From NCBI GenBank assembly GCA_018433675.1, contig JAHDQS010000028.1, forward strand, positions 1 through 51,348: 51,348 bases of DNA, written 5' to 3'. The notes beneath the pieces were generated by a model. That model did not search any database. It saw nothing but the letters and a program-made list of their open reading frames with translations, and was not told the origin of the DNA. A program made the position numbers and the translations under genes. Shown here piece by piece: positions 41,627 through 51,089 of the stretch. This DNA comes from Clostridia bacterium (GTDB taxonomy: Bacteria; Bacillota; Peptococcia; DRI-13; SM3-B62). Numbering within the stretch: position 1 is the first letter of the stretch; each line of letters opens with the position of its first letter.

Positions 41627-43348
41627 TCAATCATTTTCAACCATATTATCGTATTCCGTCTTTTTTGCCTCCCGTAATCTTCTTACAATCGTTGACGGGC
41701 TTACTTCAAGAATTTCGGCAATCTTTTTAGTGCTTTTACAGTGCTCTCGCGCCATAAGTATTAATTGCTTCTCCAGCTCAAAGGAAGCTTGTTTCAATGG
41801 CATAAGCCTATTCACTTTAATAACGGCACTTTCCTTTTGCGAGTTAACAATATGTTTGGGCAGATGTTCAGGCAGTAACTCGTTTGATTGGCTCATTATG
41901 ACCAGACGTTCCACCAGGTTTTTTAATTCCCTTACATTACCGGGCCATGAATATCTTTCTAAACAATTGATTATCTCGATTGATAATTTTTTTTGCATGC
42001 CATGCTTTTTGTTAAAATGCTCGCAAAAGTGCAATAGCAAAGGGACTATATCATCTTTTCTTTCTTTGAGAGGAGGTATTTCTATCGGCACTACATTCAG
42101 ACGATAATACAAATCTTCCCGAAACTTTTTTTGTTTCACCTGCTCCTCTAAATCACGATTTGTTGCGGTGATAATTCTCACATTGATTTTTATAGGAATT
42201 ATACCCCCGACTCTGTATATCTCTTGCTCCTGCAATACCCGTAACAGCTTTACCTGTAATTCTTGCGGCAAATCACCTATTTCATCCAGAAATAATGTAC
42301 CCTCATTGGCCAGTTCAAATAAGCCGGTTTTCCCTTTATTTGATGCACCTGTAAAGGCCCCGACTTCATAGCCGAAAAGCTCTGACTCCAAAAGAGTAGG
42401 TGCAATAGCTCCACAGTTTAATGTAATAAAGGGTTTGTTGTTTCTATTACTTGATGTGTGAATCAATTTTGCAATGACATCTTTGCCTGCCCCAGATTCC
42501 CCAGTCAACAAAACAGTGGTATCAAATTGTGCAACATGTAAGGCATTGATTATTATATTGTTCATTTTATTGCTCTTGGCTATGATATTATCCACTTTCC
42601 AATTTTGATTCTGCAAGACAGATAGGTGTTGTTTATAACCTTCTGTCAGCCGATTGGCTTTTCTTAACTCTTTTCTTAAGAGATTTAGTTCTGTTATGTC
42701 GCGAACATTTGAAACGATATATTCTATTTCCCCGTTTGAATCAAAAACAGGATTGCCGGTAACAATAGCATTTTTACCTGTCCTAAATGATTGCATGACC
42801 GAAAAATTTTTCTTAGTCTTTATTATTGTCGGGGAAACCAAAGGAGTGATCATACCCTCCTTCTCTAATTCGAAAAGATTCTTACCAAGTACCATGTCTA
42901 AGCTAATACCACTTATTCTTTCATATGCTTTGTTAGCCCAAAGAACCGTACCTTGAGTATTGATAATAAAGATACCATCATACAAAGAATCGGAAATTTT
43001 GCTTATTTGGGACCATAACGAATCAACCTCTTTTGAAACCTTTTTTATTGAATCTATCGGAGTGATATCTTGTATCAAAAGCAGTTTTTTTGATTCGAAC
43101 AGTAGGAGTTTTAATAAATATCTCTTATCTCCAATCTCTTCAATAGAACATGTATATTCTCTATTGCTCGAAAATTTTTGTTTAAGTTGAGTTGAATTAT
43201 CTTTTAAGATTGAAAGTAGCCGCGAATCCGAAAATTTTTCATCTTCAACATTCAAGGCATTTAAGTTTCCATATTCATCTATCATAAAGCAATATATGTT
43301 CATATCAATACTCTTAATAAGGCTTTCAAGTTTAGAATTATCAAACAC
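41627..43348 (-). CDS. sigma-54-dependent transcriptional activator (PAS, AAA+, Fis-type HTH)
   Basis: The product (about 573 residues) has N-terminal sensor regions including a PAS domain (SDSLYDGIFIINTQGTVLWA), a linker helix, and a complete AAA+ core: Walker A GESGAGKD, GAFTGA loop, FLDEIGDLP, and RYSWPGNVRELKN. It ends in a Fis-type HTH (KIAEILEVSPSTIVRRLREAK). No phosphoacceptor receiver is present, so it probably senses a ligand directly. GTG at 43348 has GGAGGG 8 nt upstream, whereas the ATG at 43387 has no ribosome site. The two sigma-54 promoters downstream are its probable targets. Confidence 0.92.
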   Translation of the reverse strand: MFDNSKLESLIKSIDMNIYCFMIDEYGNLNALNVEDEKFSDSRLLSILKDNSTQLKQKFSSNREYTCSIEEIGDKRYLLKLLLFESKKLLLIQDITPIDSIKKVSKEVDSLWSQISKISDSLYDGIFIINTQGTVLWANKAYERISGISLDMVLGKNLFELEKEGMITPLVSPTIIKTKKNFSVMQSFRTGKNAIVTGNPVFDSNGEIEYIVSNVRDITELNLLRKELRKANRLTEGYKQHLSVLQNQNWKVDNIIAKSNKMNNIIINALHVAQFDTTVLLTGESGAGKDVIAKLIHTSSNRNNKPFITLNCGAIAPTLLESELFGYEVGAFTGASNKGKTGLFELANEGTLFLDEIGDLPQELQVKLLRVLQEQEIYRVGGIIPIKINVRIITATNRDLEEQVKQKKFREDLYYRLNVVPIEIPPLKERKDDIVPLLLHFCEHFNKKHGMQKKLSIEIINCLERYSWPGNVRELKNLVERLVIMSQSNELLPEHLPKHIVNSQKESAVIKVNRLMPLKQASFELEKQLILMAREHCKSTKKIAEILEVSPSTIVRRLREAKKTEYDNMVEND

Positions 43349-43826
43349 TGTCTTTTCCCTCCAGCCATTATTGTTATATTCCTGCATTATTTATATCATT
43401 AACGGCTCTTCTTTGTTCATTATTGCCATACGCCGTCCGTTTATTTCGTATTTTCTACATAATATCCGATTCTCCTGCTAAAGAATACAAACTCCTTCTT
43501 ATGATTTTCGTTTGTTTTTCGTCGAAACAGTAAACATTTCAGATAAAACCCTTTTTTCACAGGATAAAATTATTTTATTAATTTTTTGAATACGAGAAGG
43601 ATTTTTCATTTGCGCAGCGAAAGTAATTCTGTGAATACTATATTAGCGTATGTTGTTCAGTATTATCGTACTTCATTATAAGTATCTTAGATGATTTTAT
43701 AAATACGTTGTTCTATTTTATTCTCTTCATCTGCACGTTAGACTTTTTTTGTAAAGGGGGTCTTTGGCTACAATAAAATATTTCAAACTGCCAGTTAAAT
43801 AAAAAATAAAAAAGGAGGTATTCTAA
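43349..43826. other. 478-bp divergent intergenic region
   Basis: This AT-rich gap lies between the activator gene and the divergent LarA-like gene. It holds copy 2 of the conserved upstream element (43407-43480). No -24/-12 promoter and no enhancer repeat of the GTCAATTTTGAC type were found. TTTTTG-N17-TACAAT just before the LarA-like gene is only a weak sigma-A candidate. Confidence 0.55.
43407..43480 (-). repeat. conserved upstream element, copy 2
   Basis: This copy shares an identical 20-bp core with 29545-29564 and further gapped matches on both sides, and lies 60-130 bp upstream of the activator start. Orientation relative to the downstream gene is the same as in copy 1. Confidence 0.75.
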
Positions 43827-45134
43827 ATGGTAAACGCATTTACCAAAATCAAAATCCCGTATGAAACGGCTGAAGAGAGAGGAGTTTTCCTCGAGCTTGA
43901 ACTTGACAAAAAGAATCTTTTCGCCTCTTTTATCCCAAATGAACAGTCAGGAATAAAAGATATTCGTGGCGCTGTTGTGAAGGCGATAGAGAATCCCGTC
44001 GCCGGGAAAAAACTATCGGAAATTCTTTCCGGTGCCAAAAAGGTCACTATCATCACGGAAAACCAGTTCCGACAAGCACCGATAACAGAAATAGTCCCAT
44101 ATCTTTTAGAAGAAATTAAAAAAGCCGGCGCAATCGCTAAGATCGTGATTGGCAGCGGCAAAGTAGGAGCATTGTCTCCTGAAGAAATCACGGAGAAATT
44201 AGGTCCCGCGGTAGCAAACAGCGGAATTGAAATCTGTAGCAACGATGTCAGCAAACCGGAAAATTACGTATTTATGGGTATTACAAAGGCAGGTGTTGCT
44301 GTATCTGTGCACAAGGCTGTTGCTGAAGCCGATGTGATTCTTTCTGTGGCAACCACTCAGGCCACTTTGTGGGGTTACGGAGGATCCGGAATGATTATCC
44401 CCGCTGTATCAGGCAACGATACGATCGAGTATAACCATGTAATGTCCCTGGCACCCGATTGTGTTCCCGGCAATAACGAATGCCGCATGCAGCTTGACAA
44501 ATACGAAGCAGCTAAAATCGTCAAAATAGATATGGGTATCAACTTAATTGTTAACAACGAATTTGAGGTTACGTACATTAACGCCGGAAGCTTTGAAGAA
44601 GCACACAAAGAAGCCATTAAAGTTTATGATAAAGTATATCGTTTTGACGCCTCCGCCTTTAAAAATGACAAGGCGGATATTGTGATAACCGGTTCCTCAG
44701 CTCCTACCAACCACTTATTCTTCCACACGGGTTGGATTGGTATGAACTGCAAGCCAATCGTTAAAAAAGGAGGCACAATCATCTTCACAACACCATGTCC
44801 CGGTTATCATGCTTGGCCAGGCTTTGCGCTGATGGATCTCCTCAAACCCTATTTGCCGGCAACACCGGAAAGCCACGAAAGAGTGTTGAAATCCTTCTAT
44901 GATAAGGAAAATGAACTTTGGGCCGGCTGTATCTGGTACAAAGTATTTGCAGGGCTTTTGCACGCAGACCTCTATATCGTAACACTGCCGGAAAACCTGG
45001 AAACGGCACGGGATATTGGGTTAACCGCTTTTGATAATGTAGAAGATGCTTATCAAGCAGCGTTGCAAAAAGAAGGTTCGAATGCTAAGGTGGCCTTTGT
45101 ACCCTATGGCAGATACTCGGTTTTAGATGTTTAA
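43827..45134 (+). CDS. LarA/DUF2088-family protein lacking the pincer-cofactor lysine
   Basis: The 435-residue protein follows lactate racemase LarA over its length (AIENPVAGKKLSEILSGAKKVTIITEN, VHKAVAEADVILSV, PAVSGNDTIEYNH). The segment that in LarA reads HFFAGFSGGRKS is TLWGYGGSGM (residues 181-189), two residues shorter, so the His174 and Lys184 equivalents are missing; His204 corresponds to the nickel ligand His200. No larB, larC or larE is present in the window. It may use nickel-pincer nucleotide non-covalently or have lost racemase activity. A strong AAAGGAGG precedes the ATG. It is monocistronic and divergent from the sigma-54 activator. Confidence 0.8.
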   Translation: MVNAFTKIKIPYETAEERGVFLELELDKKNLFASFIPNEQSGIKDIRGAVVKAIENPVAGKKLSEILSGAKKVTIITENQFRQAPITEIVPYLLEEIKKAGAIAKIVIGSGKVGALSPEEITEKLGPAVANSGIEICSNDVSKPENYVFMGITKAGVAVSVHKAVAEADVILSVATTQATLWGYGGSGMIIPAVSGNDTIEYNHVMSLAPDCVPGNNECRMQLDKYEAAKIVKIDMGINLIVNNEFEVTYINAGSFEEAHKEAIKVYDKVYRFDASAFKNDKADIVITGSSAPTNHLFFHTGWIGMNCKPIVKKGGTIIFTTPCPGYHAWPGFALMDLLKPYLPATPESHERVLKSFYDKENELWAGCIWYKVFAGLLHADLYIVTLPENLETARDIGLTAFDNVEDAYQAALQKEGSNAKVAFVPYGRYSVLDV

Positions 45135-45183
45135 TATAATTAAAGATTAGTCCCCGGTCCCGGAAACCTTCTTGTTTTCACAA

Positions 45184-45232
45184 TAAACCGGATGGCATCT
45201 CATGGCGAAAATCATGGGACACCATCCGGTTT
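45184..45232. terminator. bidirectional hairpin terminator between convergent genes
   Basis: TAAACCGGATGG and CCATCCGGTTTA pair perfectly around an imperfect inner stem. It lies 50 bp after the LarA-like stop and overlaps the stop of the convergent gene. T-tracts on both sides are short. Confidence 0.65.
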
Positions 45233-46550
45233 ATGATTCAAACAATTTTACCCCGGTTTTTTCTACTATCATTTCAATGAACTCCCGTGTTTCAGTCCCT
45301 ATCTTGCGTATATTCTGCAAATAAACGAGGTTTAAAAAATCTTCCTCGAGAGGAGCAGGTACGTATAGAAACGGCTTTTCTCCCAAATCACGAATTTCCG
45401 CCTCAACATATTTCATTCTTTGCCCACCGATAAGATGGACATTTTCCTGGCCTGCCGCTCTTCTTTTTTCTAAAGCCTTTACCACGCTGCCGGGAAGCAT
45501 ATTTAATGTAATGAATTTAAGGTAAGCTACTTCATTTAAAATCACATTACCGAAATATGTATTGCCGGAACAAATAAGAACAATAAAATTATAGTCTTTT
45601 TCAAAGATAGTGGCTCTCATAATTTCATCAATAAAGGGTTTCCAATTCCTCTTCAGCTCTTTTAAAGGCAGGTTGTCGTCTCTTACTCCATCCGGTAGCA
45701 AGTACAGATTAGAAGGCAAGTCTGCAATACCGTAATCTTCGCCATGTTGAAGATCGTATTCATGAATATCATCGGTGTTAAATAAGTAATTTTTTAGTAT
45801 TTTGCTGTTTTTTTGCGAATATAAAGTCAATGCTTGTCTAATGTTACGAGGAAAATGTGCTATCGACAAGCATGAAGCCAACTGCGGCGTCGGAGTTACT
45901 GCTTCCAGCAGTGCAACCTTAAAACCTGCCTGAGCCAGTCTGATGGCAGTCATAAGAGCTATACCCTGGTTAAGAAGCAAATCATCCTCAGACCAAAAAG
46001 CAATAATATTTGATTTTACGTAGTATGGCTTATAGGTTTGTTTAAATCTATTATGGAAGCTAAAAAAACTTCTCTTTCTCTGCTCCCTCAGGCCATTTTG
46101 CTCCTGTCGTCTTACTAGGTACTCTTCGGCCTTCTCTAAAGTTCTTTCTGTTAATAAAAACTCTCTGATATCCTTTTCGTCAAAATCATCATAAAACCAG
46201 AAATCATAAACTCGGGCTTTAAGAAGTCCCACGATCAAGGCGCCATCTTGAGCTTTGTCTGTGGGTAACAACAAAATAATCCGACTCTGCTGCCGCTGCT
46301 TTTTTATTTCTCTCAACCCTCTCAGCAGCGCTTTTCTGGTGCCATCTTCTGCTCCTGTCCCGCTAGAAAAATATTCACCGCCATTGACCACAAATAAATC
46401 TGGTGCTGCTCCCCCGCTCTCTTTAGCCCACAGGCATGCCTCTTTAAAGGTCGGACTCTTCCCCGTGATTACACAGTATTTTTTTATTTCTTCAATTATC
46501 CCCGCAGTATTTTCCCAGCAGATAAGATGGGCTCTTAAAAAGTCCTCCAA
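45231..46550 (-). CDS. degenerate CpaE/ParA-like protein of unknown function
   Basis: The 439-residue protein appears to have an N-terminal receiver-like region with alternating strands (APDLFVVNGGEYF, SRIILLLPTD, VYDFWFYDDF). A MinD/ParA-like domain follows, beginning SNIIAFWSEDDLLLNQGIALMTAIRLAQAGFKVALLEA. The Walker A lysine motif is absent at that position, so ATP binding is doubtful. The layout recalls CpaE-type localisation proteins. It lies 35 bp downstream of uppP. Confidence 0.5.
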   Translation of the reverse strand: MEDFLRAHLICWENTAGIIEEIKKYCVITGKSPTFKEACLWAKESGGAAPDLFVVNGGEYFSSGTGAEDGTRKALLRGLREIKKQRQQSRIILLLPTDKAQDGALIVGLLKARVYDFWFYDDFDEKDIREFLLTERTLEKAEEYLVRRQEQNGLREQRKRSFFSFHNRFKQTYKPYYVKSNIIAFWSEDDLLLNQGIALMTAIRLAQAGFKVALLEAVTPTPQLASCLSIAHFPRNIRQALTLYSQKNSKILKNYLFNTDDIHEYDLQHGEDYGIADLPSNLYLLPDGVRDDNLPLKELKRNWKPFIDEIMRATIFEKDYNFIVLICSGNTYFGNVILNEVAYLKFITLNMLPGSVVKALEKRRAAGQENVHLIGGQRMKYVEAEIRDLGEKPFLYVPAPLEEDFLNLVYLQNIRKIGTETREFIEMIVEKTGVKLFES

Positions 46551-46585
46551 AGGTTCTTCCCCCTTTAAACAAACCTATCGGTAAT

Positions 46586-47371
46586 TTAAAACCGTCCAAG
46601 GAACTGGACAATCAAAACAAGCGCTCCCATACTCCAGACATATATGGCAAACCCTTTTAAAGATCCGCGCCTAATAATGTTCAACATCCATCTGACGGCT
46701 ATATACCCGGTCACAGCCGCAGCAAATGTACCTGCAGCCAAAGGAACCGTCCCTATGGCCTCCACCTTTCCATTCAGCACATCAACTCCCTGCAAGACGA
46801 CGGCTCCCAAAATCGCCGGCAAGGAAAGTAAAAAGGAAAAGCGCGCGGCTGTATCCCTATCGATGCCCCGAAAGAAAGATCCCCCGATTGTAAGTCCCGA
46901 ACGCGATACCGCCGGAAATATGGCAATTCCCTGCAGTGTCCCGACAATAAGCGTATCTTTAAAGGTGATTTCCTCAATATCCTTTGTCCCAAAGCTTTTA
47001 GCGCGATCTGCCAACCAAAGAACTAAACCGGTAAACAAAAAGCCCCAACCGGCACTTACACCGCTTACCGCCAGTTCTTCGAAATAGTCCTTAAAAACGA
47101 CCCCAATTATCCCCGTAGGAATGGTCCCCACAATTATTAATAGAGTCAAATGACTGAACGGACGTCTAATCATTCCCAAGATATCCCGCCAAAACACGGC
47201 AACCACCGCCAGAAGTGTTCCAAAATGCAACATAGTATCTAAAAATAAGCCGGCCTCGGATAAATCCAGCACTTTTCTAAAAACTAGCAAATGCCCGCTG
47301 CTGCTGACAGGTAAAAATTCAGTTAAGCCCTGAATAATCCCGAGTATTACCGCTTTAATCGTATCACTCAT
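46586..47371 (-). CDS. uppP: undecaprenyl-diphosphatase
   Basis: The 261-residue integral membrane protein has both BacA/UppP signatures: GLTEFLPVSSSGHLLV near the N terminus and PAVSRSGLTIGGSFFRGIDRDTAARFSFLLSLPAILGA in the middle. It recycles undecaprenyl pyrophosphate for wall synthesis and can confer bacitracin tolerance. About eight transmembrane helices are expected and the length is typical. Confidence 0.95.
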   Translation of the reverse strand: MSDTIKAVILGIIQGLTEFLPVSSSGHLLVFRKVLDLSEAGLFLDTMLHFGTLLAVVAVFWRDILGMIRRPFSHLTLLIIVGTIPTGIIGVVFKDYFEELAVSGVSAGWGFLFTGLVLWLADRAKSFGTKDIEEITFKDTLIVGTLQGIAIFPAVSRSGLTIGGSFFRGIDRDTAARFSFLLSLPAILGAVVLQGVDVLNGKVEAIGTVPLAAGTFAAAVTGYIAVRWMLNIIRRGSLKGFAIYVWSMGALVLIVQFLGRF

Positions 47372-47576
47372 CAGGTTTCCCTCCGTTAGTATGCGTCCTT
47401 TCTTACGAAAGATTCGGATTTTCTTTGCGCATATTTCCTAGAACATGGACATTATAACAGAATAATCCTTTTTCGACCAGCCCTTTCTAGCAATCACAAT
47501 AGAAGTAAAAAACATAGCTTTTTTTTCTTATTCTGATACAATAAGTTTATTAAATCCAATTATGGAGGCTCTAACA

Positions 47577-48608
47577 TTGTCCTTTAAACCATTATTTGCC
47601 TTTATAATTATAGTGTTGCTTCTATATGCCTTATTTACCGTAGGGCTTCCTTTCTTATTGGCTCTTTTGCTTGCTTTACTGTTGGAGCCTGTTATAGGTT
47701 TAATAAGCAATAAAATAAAAATAAAGAGGGGCTTCATATCCCTTTTTGTCTGCGCAATATTTACCGTTTTGATTCTGATACTCGGCTATATACTGGTATC
47801 CAAAATCATAACGGAAGCCATAGGTCTTTCAAACACGCTATTATCCTTTACCCATGAAATAAATGACGGCATCGGACAGTTAGGAGCCCGCTATCAACAT
47901 CTTTTGGATTCACTACCCTTCGACTACTATTTCAGTCTTCAATCCTTTACTAACAGCATCCTGGAATCCCTACAGTTTTTTCTGAGACAATCCGTCTCAC
48001 TGGCCTTCAGTATGGCAAAACAAATTCCTAACCTTTTTATTCAGGTTCTCATTACTTTTATCGGCATGTTCCTCATCAGTCTCCATCTGCCTAAAGCCAG
48101 GAATTCTTTTCTTAGTTTTTTCGACCCGGAGGTCCATTTCCGCGTCAATACTGTTATTCAAGACCTAAACTATGCTGTTTTTGGTTTCTTAAGAGCACAG
48201 ATTATTATCTCCACCCTTGAATTTTTCTTTGTACTAGCCGGCTTCTTGCTGCTGGACGTGAAGTTTCCTTCATTAATGGCCCTAATTGTCACCTTTGTCG
48301 ATCTCTTGCCCATCCTGGGAACAGGTGCCGTGATGATTCCCATGTCAATCTTCTATGGCTTAACAGGCAACATATTCTTATGCATCGGTGTTTTTATTCA
48401 CTATGTCATCATCATGGTCTTCAGACGAGTCATTGATCCTAAAATATTAGGCGACGCTATGGGGATCAGTGCTTTGTCTACCCTCATTAGTATGTACATC
48501 GGCTTGAAGCTGGCCGGTGTTATCGGACTCTTCCTCGGACCGACAGTAGTCATACTCTTCAATGCCCTCCAAAAAGTCGGGATATTGAACATAAAAATCA
48601 AGTTCTAG
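47577..48608 (+). CDS. ytvI: AI-2E-family membrane protein, YtvI-like
   Basis: The 343-residue protein has the AI-2E/UPF0118 topology: paired N-terminal helices, a soluble segment of about 80 residues, then a helix cluster containing the family motif DLLPILGTGAVMIP and a final GPTVVILFNAL helix. It resembles the sporulation membrane protein YtvI in length. The ATG at 47562 contains the GGAGG ribosome site, so the TTG at 47577 (8 nt later) is the better start. Its stop overlaps the convergent UPF0280 stop by 4 bp. Confidence 0.8.
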   Translation: MSFKPLFAFIIIVLLLYALFTVGLPFLLALLLALLLEPVIGLISNKIKIKRGFISLFVCAIFTVLILILGYILVSKIITEAIGLSNTLLSFTHEINDGIGQLGARYQHLLDSLPFDYYFSLQSFTNSILESLQFFLRQSVSLAFSMAKQIPNLFIQVLITFIGMFLISLHLPKARNSFLSFFDPEVHFRVNTVIQDLNYAVFGFLRAQIIISTLEFFFVLAGFLLLDVKFPSLMALIVTFVDLLPILGTGAVMIPMSIFYGLTGNIFLCIGVFIHYVIIMVFRRVIDPKILGDAMGISALSTLISMYIGLKLAGVIGLFLGPTVVILFNALQKVGILNIKIKF

Positions 48609-49351
48609 TATTCTACCGGATACAGTTCTACCTCTCCCCTGACGGCCAATTTATCACCCATAATAGCAACCGCACCGGTGATGCCAGGGACAGAAAGGGC
48701 GAAATCAACGGACCCTTCCAGGTCCTGTTGTGTTTTGGTGCGATTGCAAGCAGAGGTTGCTACGGCATCGGCTAAAACAGCCGAGGGTGACAAAACAACA
48801 ACTGCATCAGCCCTGCCGAAGCTTAGGCTGTGACCGACCGTTCCTGATGAAGTACAAATACCTAACGGTGTTTGTGCATTTTTTATTTCCAAGCCGATGC
48901 GATATGAAAAGGGAGAACCACCGGCAAAAATTCCTATCCGCCTATCTTTGTCTGATTTAAGCCAAATATCCCCGCCATTTTCCACGATAACATCCCCGGA
49001 GTAATCAAGCAAAAAAAGCCCCACAACCTCTGCCAACGCCCCGGCTACGGCAGCCATCGGGCCTACTCCTGCTTGTAAGGCTCTCGCACACATATTTGCA
49101 ACCATCTCCGGAGCATCCTCCAGAGGCTCATGAGGTTGCAATGTCCTTGCAAAAACGGGATCCCGTTTTATATATTCTTTTAATTCTTGCCGCCTGTCCT
49201 GCACATAACCTTTTATTCGCTCATAAAGTTCCGAAGTTAATGTTCCTTTAATAACAGCAATATCTAAATCCGTTTCCTCGACCGCAAGCCGGAAATGCTC
49301 AAGGTCGTCTTGTTTATGCAGATTACGGTAAGTACGCTCTTCGTATCCCAC
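48605..49351 (-). CDS. UPF0280 (COG2122, ApbE-like) family protein
   Basis: The 248-residue protein matches UPF0280: GPMAAVAGALAEVVG, DVIVENGGDIWL and LGICTSSGTVGHSLSFGRADAVVVLS, with the ApbE-type TSSGTVGHS segment. COG2122 proteins have been linked genetically to sulfide-dependent homocysteine formation in methanogens. It directly follows the NIL-ferredoxin and DUF39 genes, and the operon is under a SAM riboswitch. Confidence 0.88.
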   Translation of the reverse strand: MGYEERTYRNLHKQDDLEHFRLAVEETDLDIAVIKGTLTSELYERIKGYVQDRRQELKEYIKRDPVFARTLQPHEPLEDAPEMVANMCARALQAGVGPMAAVAGALAEVVGLFLLDYSGDVIVENGGDIWLKSDKDRRIGIFAGGSPFSYRIGLEIKNAQTPLGICTSSGTVGHSLSFGRADAVVVLSPSAVLADAVATSACNRTKTQQDLEGSVDFALSVPGITGAVAIMGDKLAVRGEVELYPVEY

Positions 49352-49753
49352 CTAGACTTTGACCTCCATTGCTTTAACGGGACATATTTTAACGCACATT
49401 AAACAAAGGACACACTCGTCTTCGTTAAACCTTACTTCCATAGAAGCTCTGTCTATATAGAGCGCCTTCGTAGGGCAATGAACCGTGCAAGCACCACAGT
49501 GCGTACATTTCTCCTCATTCCTGACAACCTCTGTTGTCAGAGGGTGAACGGATATTCCCTGCTCCCGTAAATAAGCAATACCTTCTGCGTATCTTTCTCC
49601 TGTAAGTTCCAGTACCATAGTTCCTTCTTTATGCGGATTGATGGAAGCCTTAACAATATTAATAATCAGATCATAATCCTTTGCCAAATGATAAATGACC
49701 GGTTTATCCGCCTTCTCCGCTCCAAAACGCAATACGATTTTTTCCGGTGCCAT
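49352..49753 (-). CDS. NIL-domain 2[4Fe-4S] ferredoxin
   Basis: The 133-residue protein has an N-terminal NIL domain (residues 1-75), a ligand-binding fold related to the C-terminal domain of methionine ABC transporters. Two 4Fe-4S motifs follow, CTHCGACTVHCP and CVLCLMCVKICP. It corresponds to the MA1822-type partner of the DUF39 protein in homocysteine synthesis, where it is thought to supply electrons. Confidence 0.9.
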   Translation of the reverse strand: MAPEKIVLRFGAEKADKPVIYHLAKDYDLIINIVKASINPHKEGTMVLELTGERYAEGIAYLREQGISVHPLTTEVVRNEEKCTHCGACTVHCPTKALYIDRASMEVRFNEDECVLCLMCVKICPVKAMEVKV

Positions 49754-49773
49754 GGACTCATCTCCCTTCCTTA

Positions 49774-50979
49774 TTATTCATCCCGCATTTTAAGGGCTTT
49801 TCCGGCCAGACCTGCTCCCGGTCCCGGCAACAACTGGCTTGGTTCCCCCAGCAAAAATTCACCCTTTTGTATCCAGATCTTCAAAATCCCCGCAATCTCT
49901 CGGGCACGAGGATAACTACTGACAGGTGCCGTCGGTACGCTTTTGCCCATCACAGTTATTTCGCCCTTCTTCAGCTGTGCATAACTGACATAAGCTATAT
50001 CCTCCGGATTCCCCTCCGGATAAGCAATACCATAATCGACAACCGGTGCATAGAGTTCTTCATCGGTTTTAGCCGCATACTCCAATACCTCTTCATCCAA
50101 GATAGGAATGGGCAAGCCCAAGCCCACGGTCAAGGACGCACCGTATCCCCTGATACTGGCACCGACCAGCCAACGGGAACTCATTTGCTTCAAATCCCCT
50201 ACTACAGAGAGTGTACCTCCCGTCCCGCAAAGGACTTCTTTGTTTTTATCCCTGATAAAACCCGGAAAATGCTGGGTTCCGTTCCAAGCCACATAACCTA
50301 TACCCCCACCCAAAAAGATACGGGTACCAATGCCAATGGTACGAAAATAGGGATCTTTCAACAAGGGACTTAGTTGCCCGGAAGTTGAATAATGGGCATT
50401 GCCAAGATGCGGCCTTAAGGTGCCCAGATAAGTATGAACAGTTCTATCTCCGGCATTAACCGCGCAATTGTAGTTCTGATAGCAATTACGCGGATTAAAG
50501 AGCGTAGCCTCATTAATACTATCTAAATTAATAAGGGTATCCAGGCTTTTTCTGGGGTAACAGTCCGTTCCGTAACTGATAGCCCTTAAGCGAACATCCC
50601 TACCTGCTACCAAATCCTCAATAACATGGCCGCCCCCATAATGAAATTCCCCTGGGTAACTGCTGTTTTTCGGGTCACCCTCCGGCAGCTCCGTCGCACC
50701 CAAAAAGGCGTCTACTGCAGCAATACCTGCGTACGCCGGTACTTCGTTTAACCACACCTTGCTCATTCTCATTCGTGGTTTTGTATGTCCAAAATTCAGA
50801 AATACACCTGATGAGCACATCGCCCCGAAAGTCCCGGTCGTTACCACATCTACTTCCCGTGCCGCCTGAGCGACGCCTTTTTCTCTGACCTTTTCAATGA
50901 CTTCCTCAGCAGTTAAAACAACAGCCTTCCCCGCCTTAATGCGGGCATTGATGTCCTGGTATGTACGTTCTACACCCAT
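49774..50979 (-). CDS. DUF39 homocysteine biosynthesis protein (COG1900)
   Basis: The 401-residue protein is a DUF39 family member with conserved cysteines in GTFGAMCSSGVF and SYGTDCYPRKSL. In methanogens and many anaerobes DUF39 with a NIL-ferredoxin inserts sulfide into aspartate semialdehyde to make homocysteine. The order DUF39, NIL-ferredoxin, UPF0280 with 20-bp and 0-bp gaps and the SAM-I riboswitch upstream support that role. Confidence 0.9.
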   Translation of the reverse strand: MGVERTYQDINARIKAGKAVVLTAEEVIEKVREKGVAQAAREVDVVTTGTFGAMCSSGVFLNFGHTKPRMRMSKVWLNEVPAYAGIAAVDAFLGATELPEGDPKNSSYPGEFHYGGGHVIEDLVAGRDVRLRAISYGTDCYPRKSLDTLINLDSINEATLFNPRNCYQNYNCAVNAGDRTVHTYLGTLRPHLGNAHYSTSGQLSPLLKDPYFRTIGIGTRIFLGGGIGYVAWNGTQHFPGFIRDKNKEVLCGTGGTLSVVGDLKQMSSRWLVGASIRGYGASLTVGLGLPIPILDEEVLEYAAKTDEELYAPVVDYGIAYPEGNPEDIAYVSYAQLKKGEITVMGKSVPTAPVSSYPRAREIAGILKIWIQKGEFLLGEPSQLLPGPGAGLAGKALKMRDE

Positions 50980-51045
50980 ATACTCCCTACCTCCTTGATG
51001 CTGTGCTCTTTCTCCCCGTTTAAGGTCTAAATATGAATTTAAGAA

Positions 51046-51068
51046 GGCCTCTTCTTTAGGAAGAGGCC
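51046..51068 (-). terminator. expression-platform terminator of the SAM riboswitch
   Basis: On the minus strand GGCCTCTTC pairs perfectly with GAAGAGGCC across a 5-nt loop, followed by TTCTTAAATT. It lies between the aptamer and the DUF39 start codon. Confidence 0.85.
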
Positions 51069-51089
51069 CGTTTTTCGATGCTGACGGGT

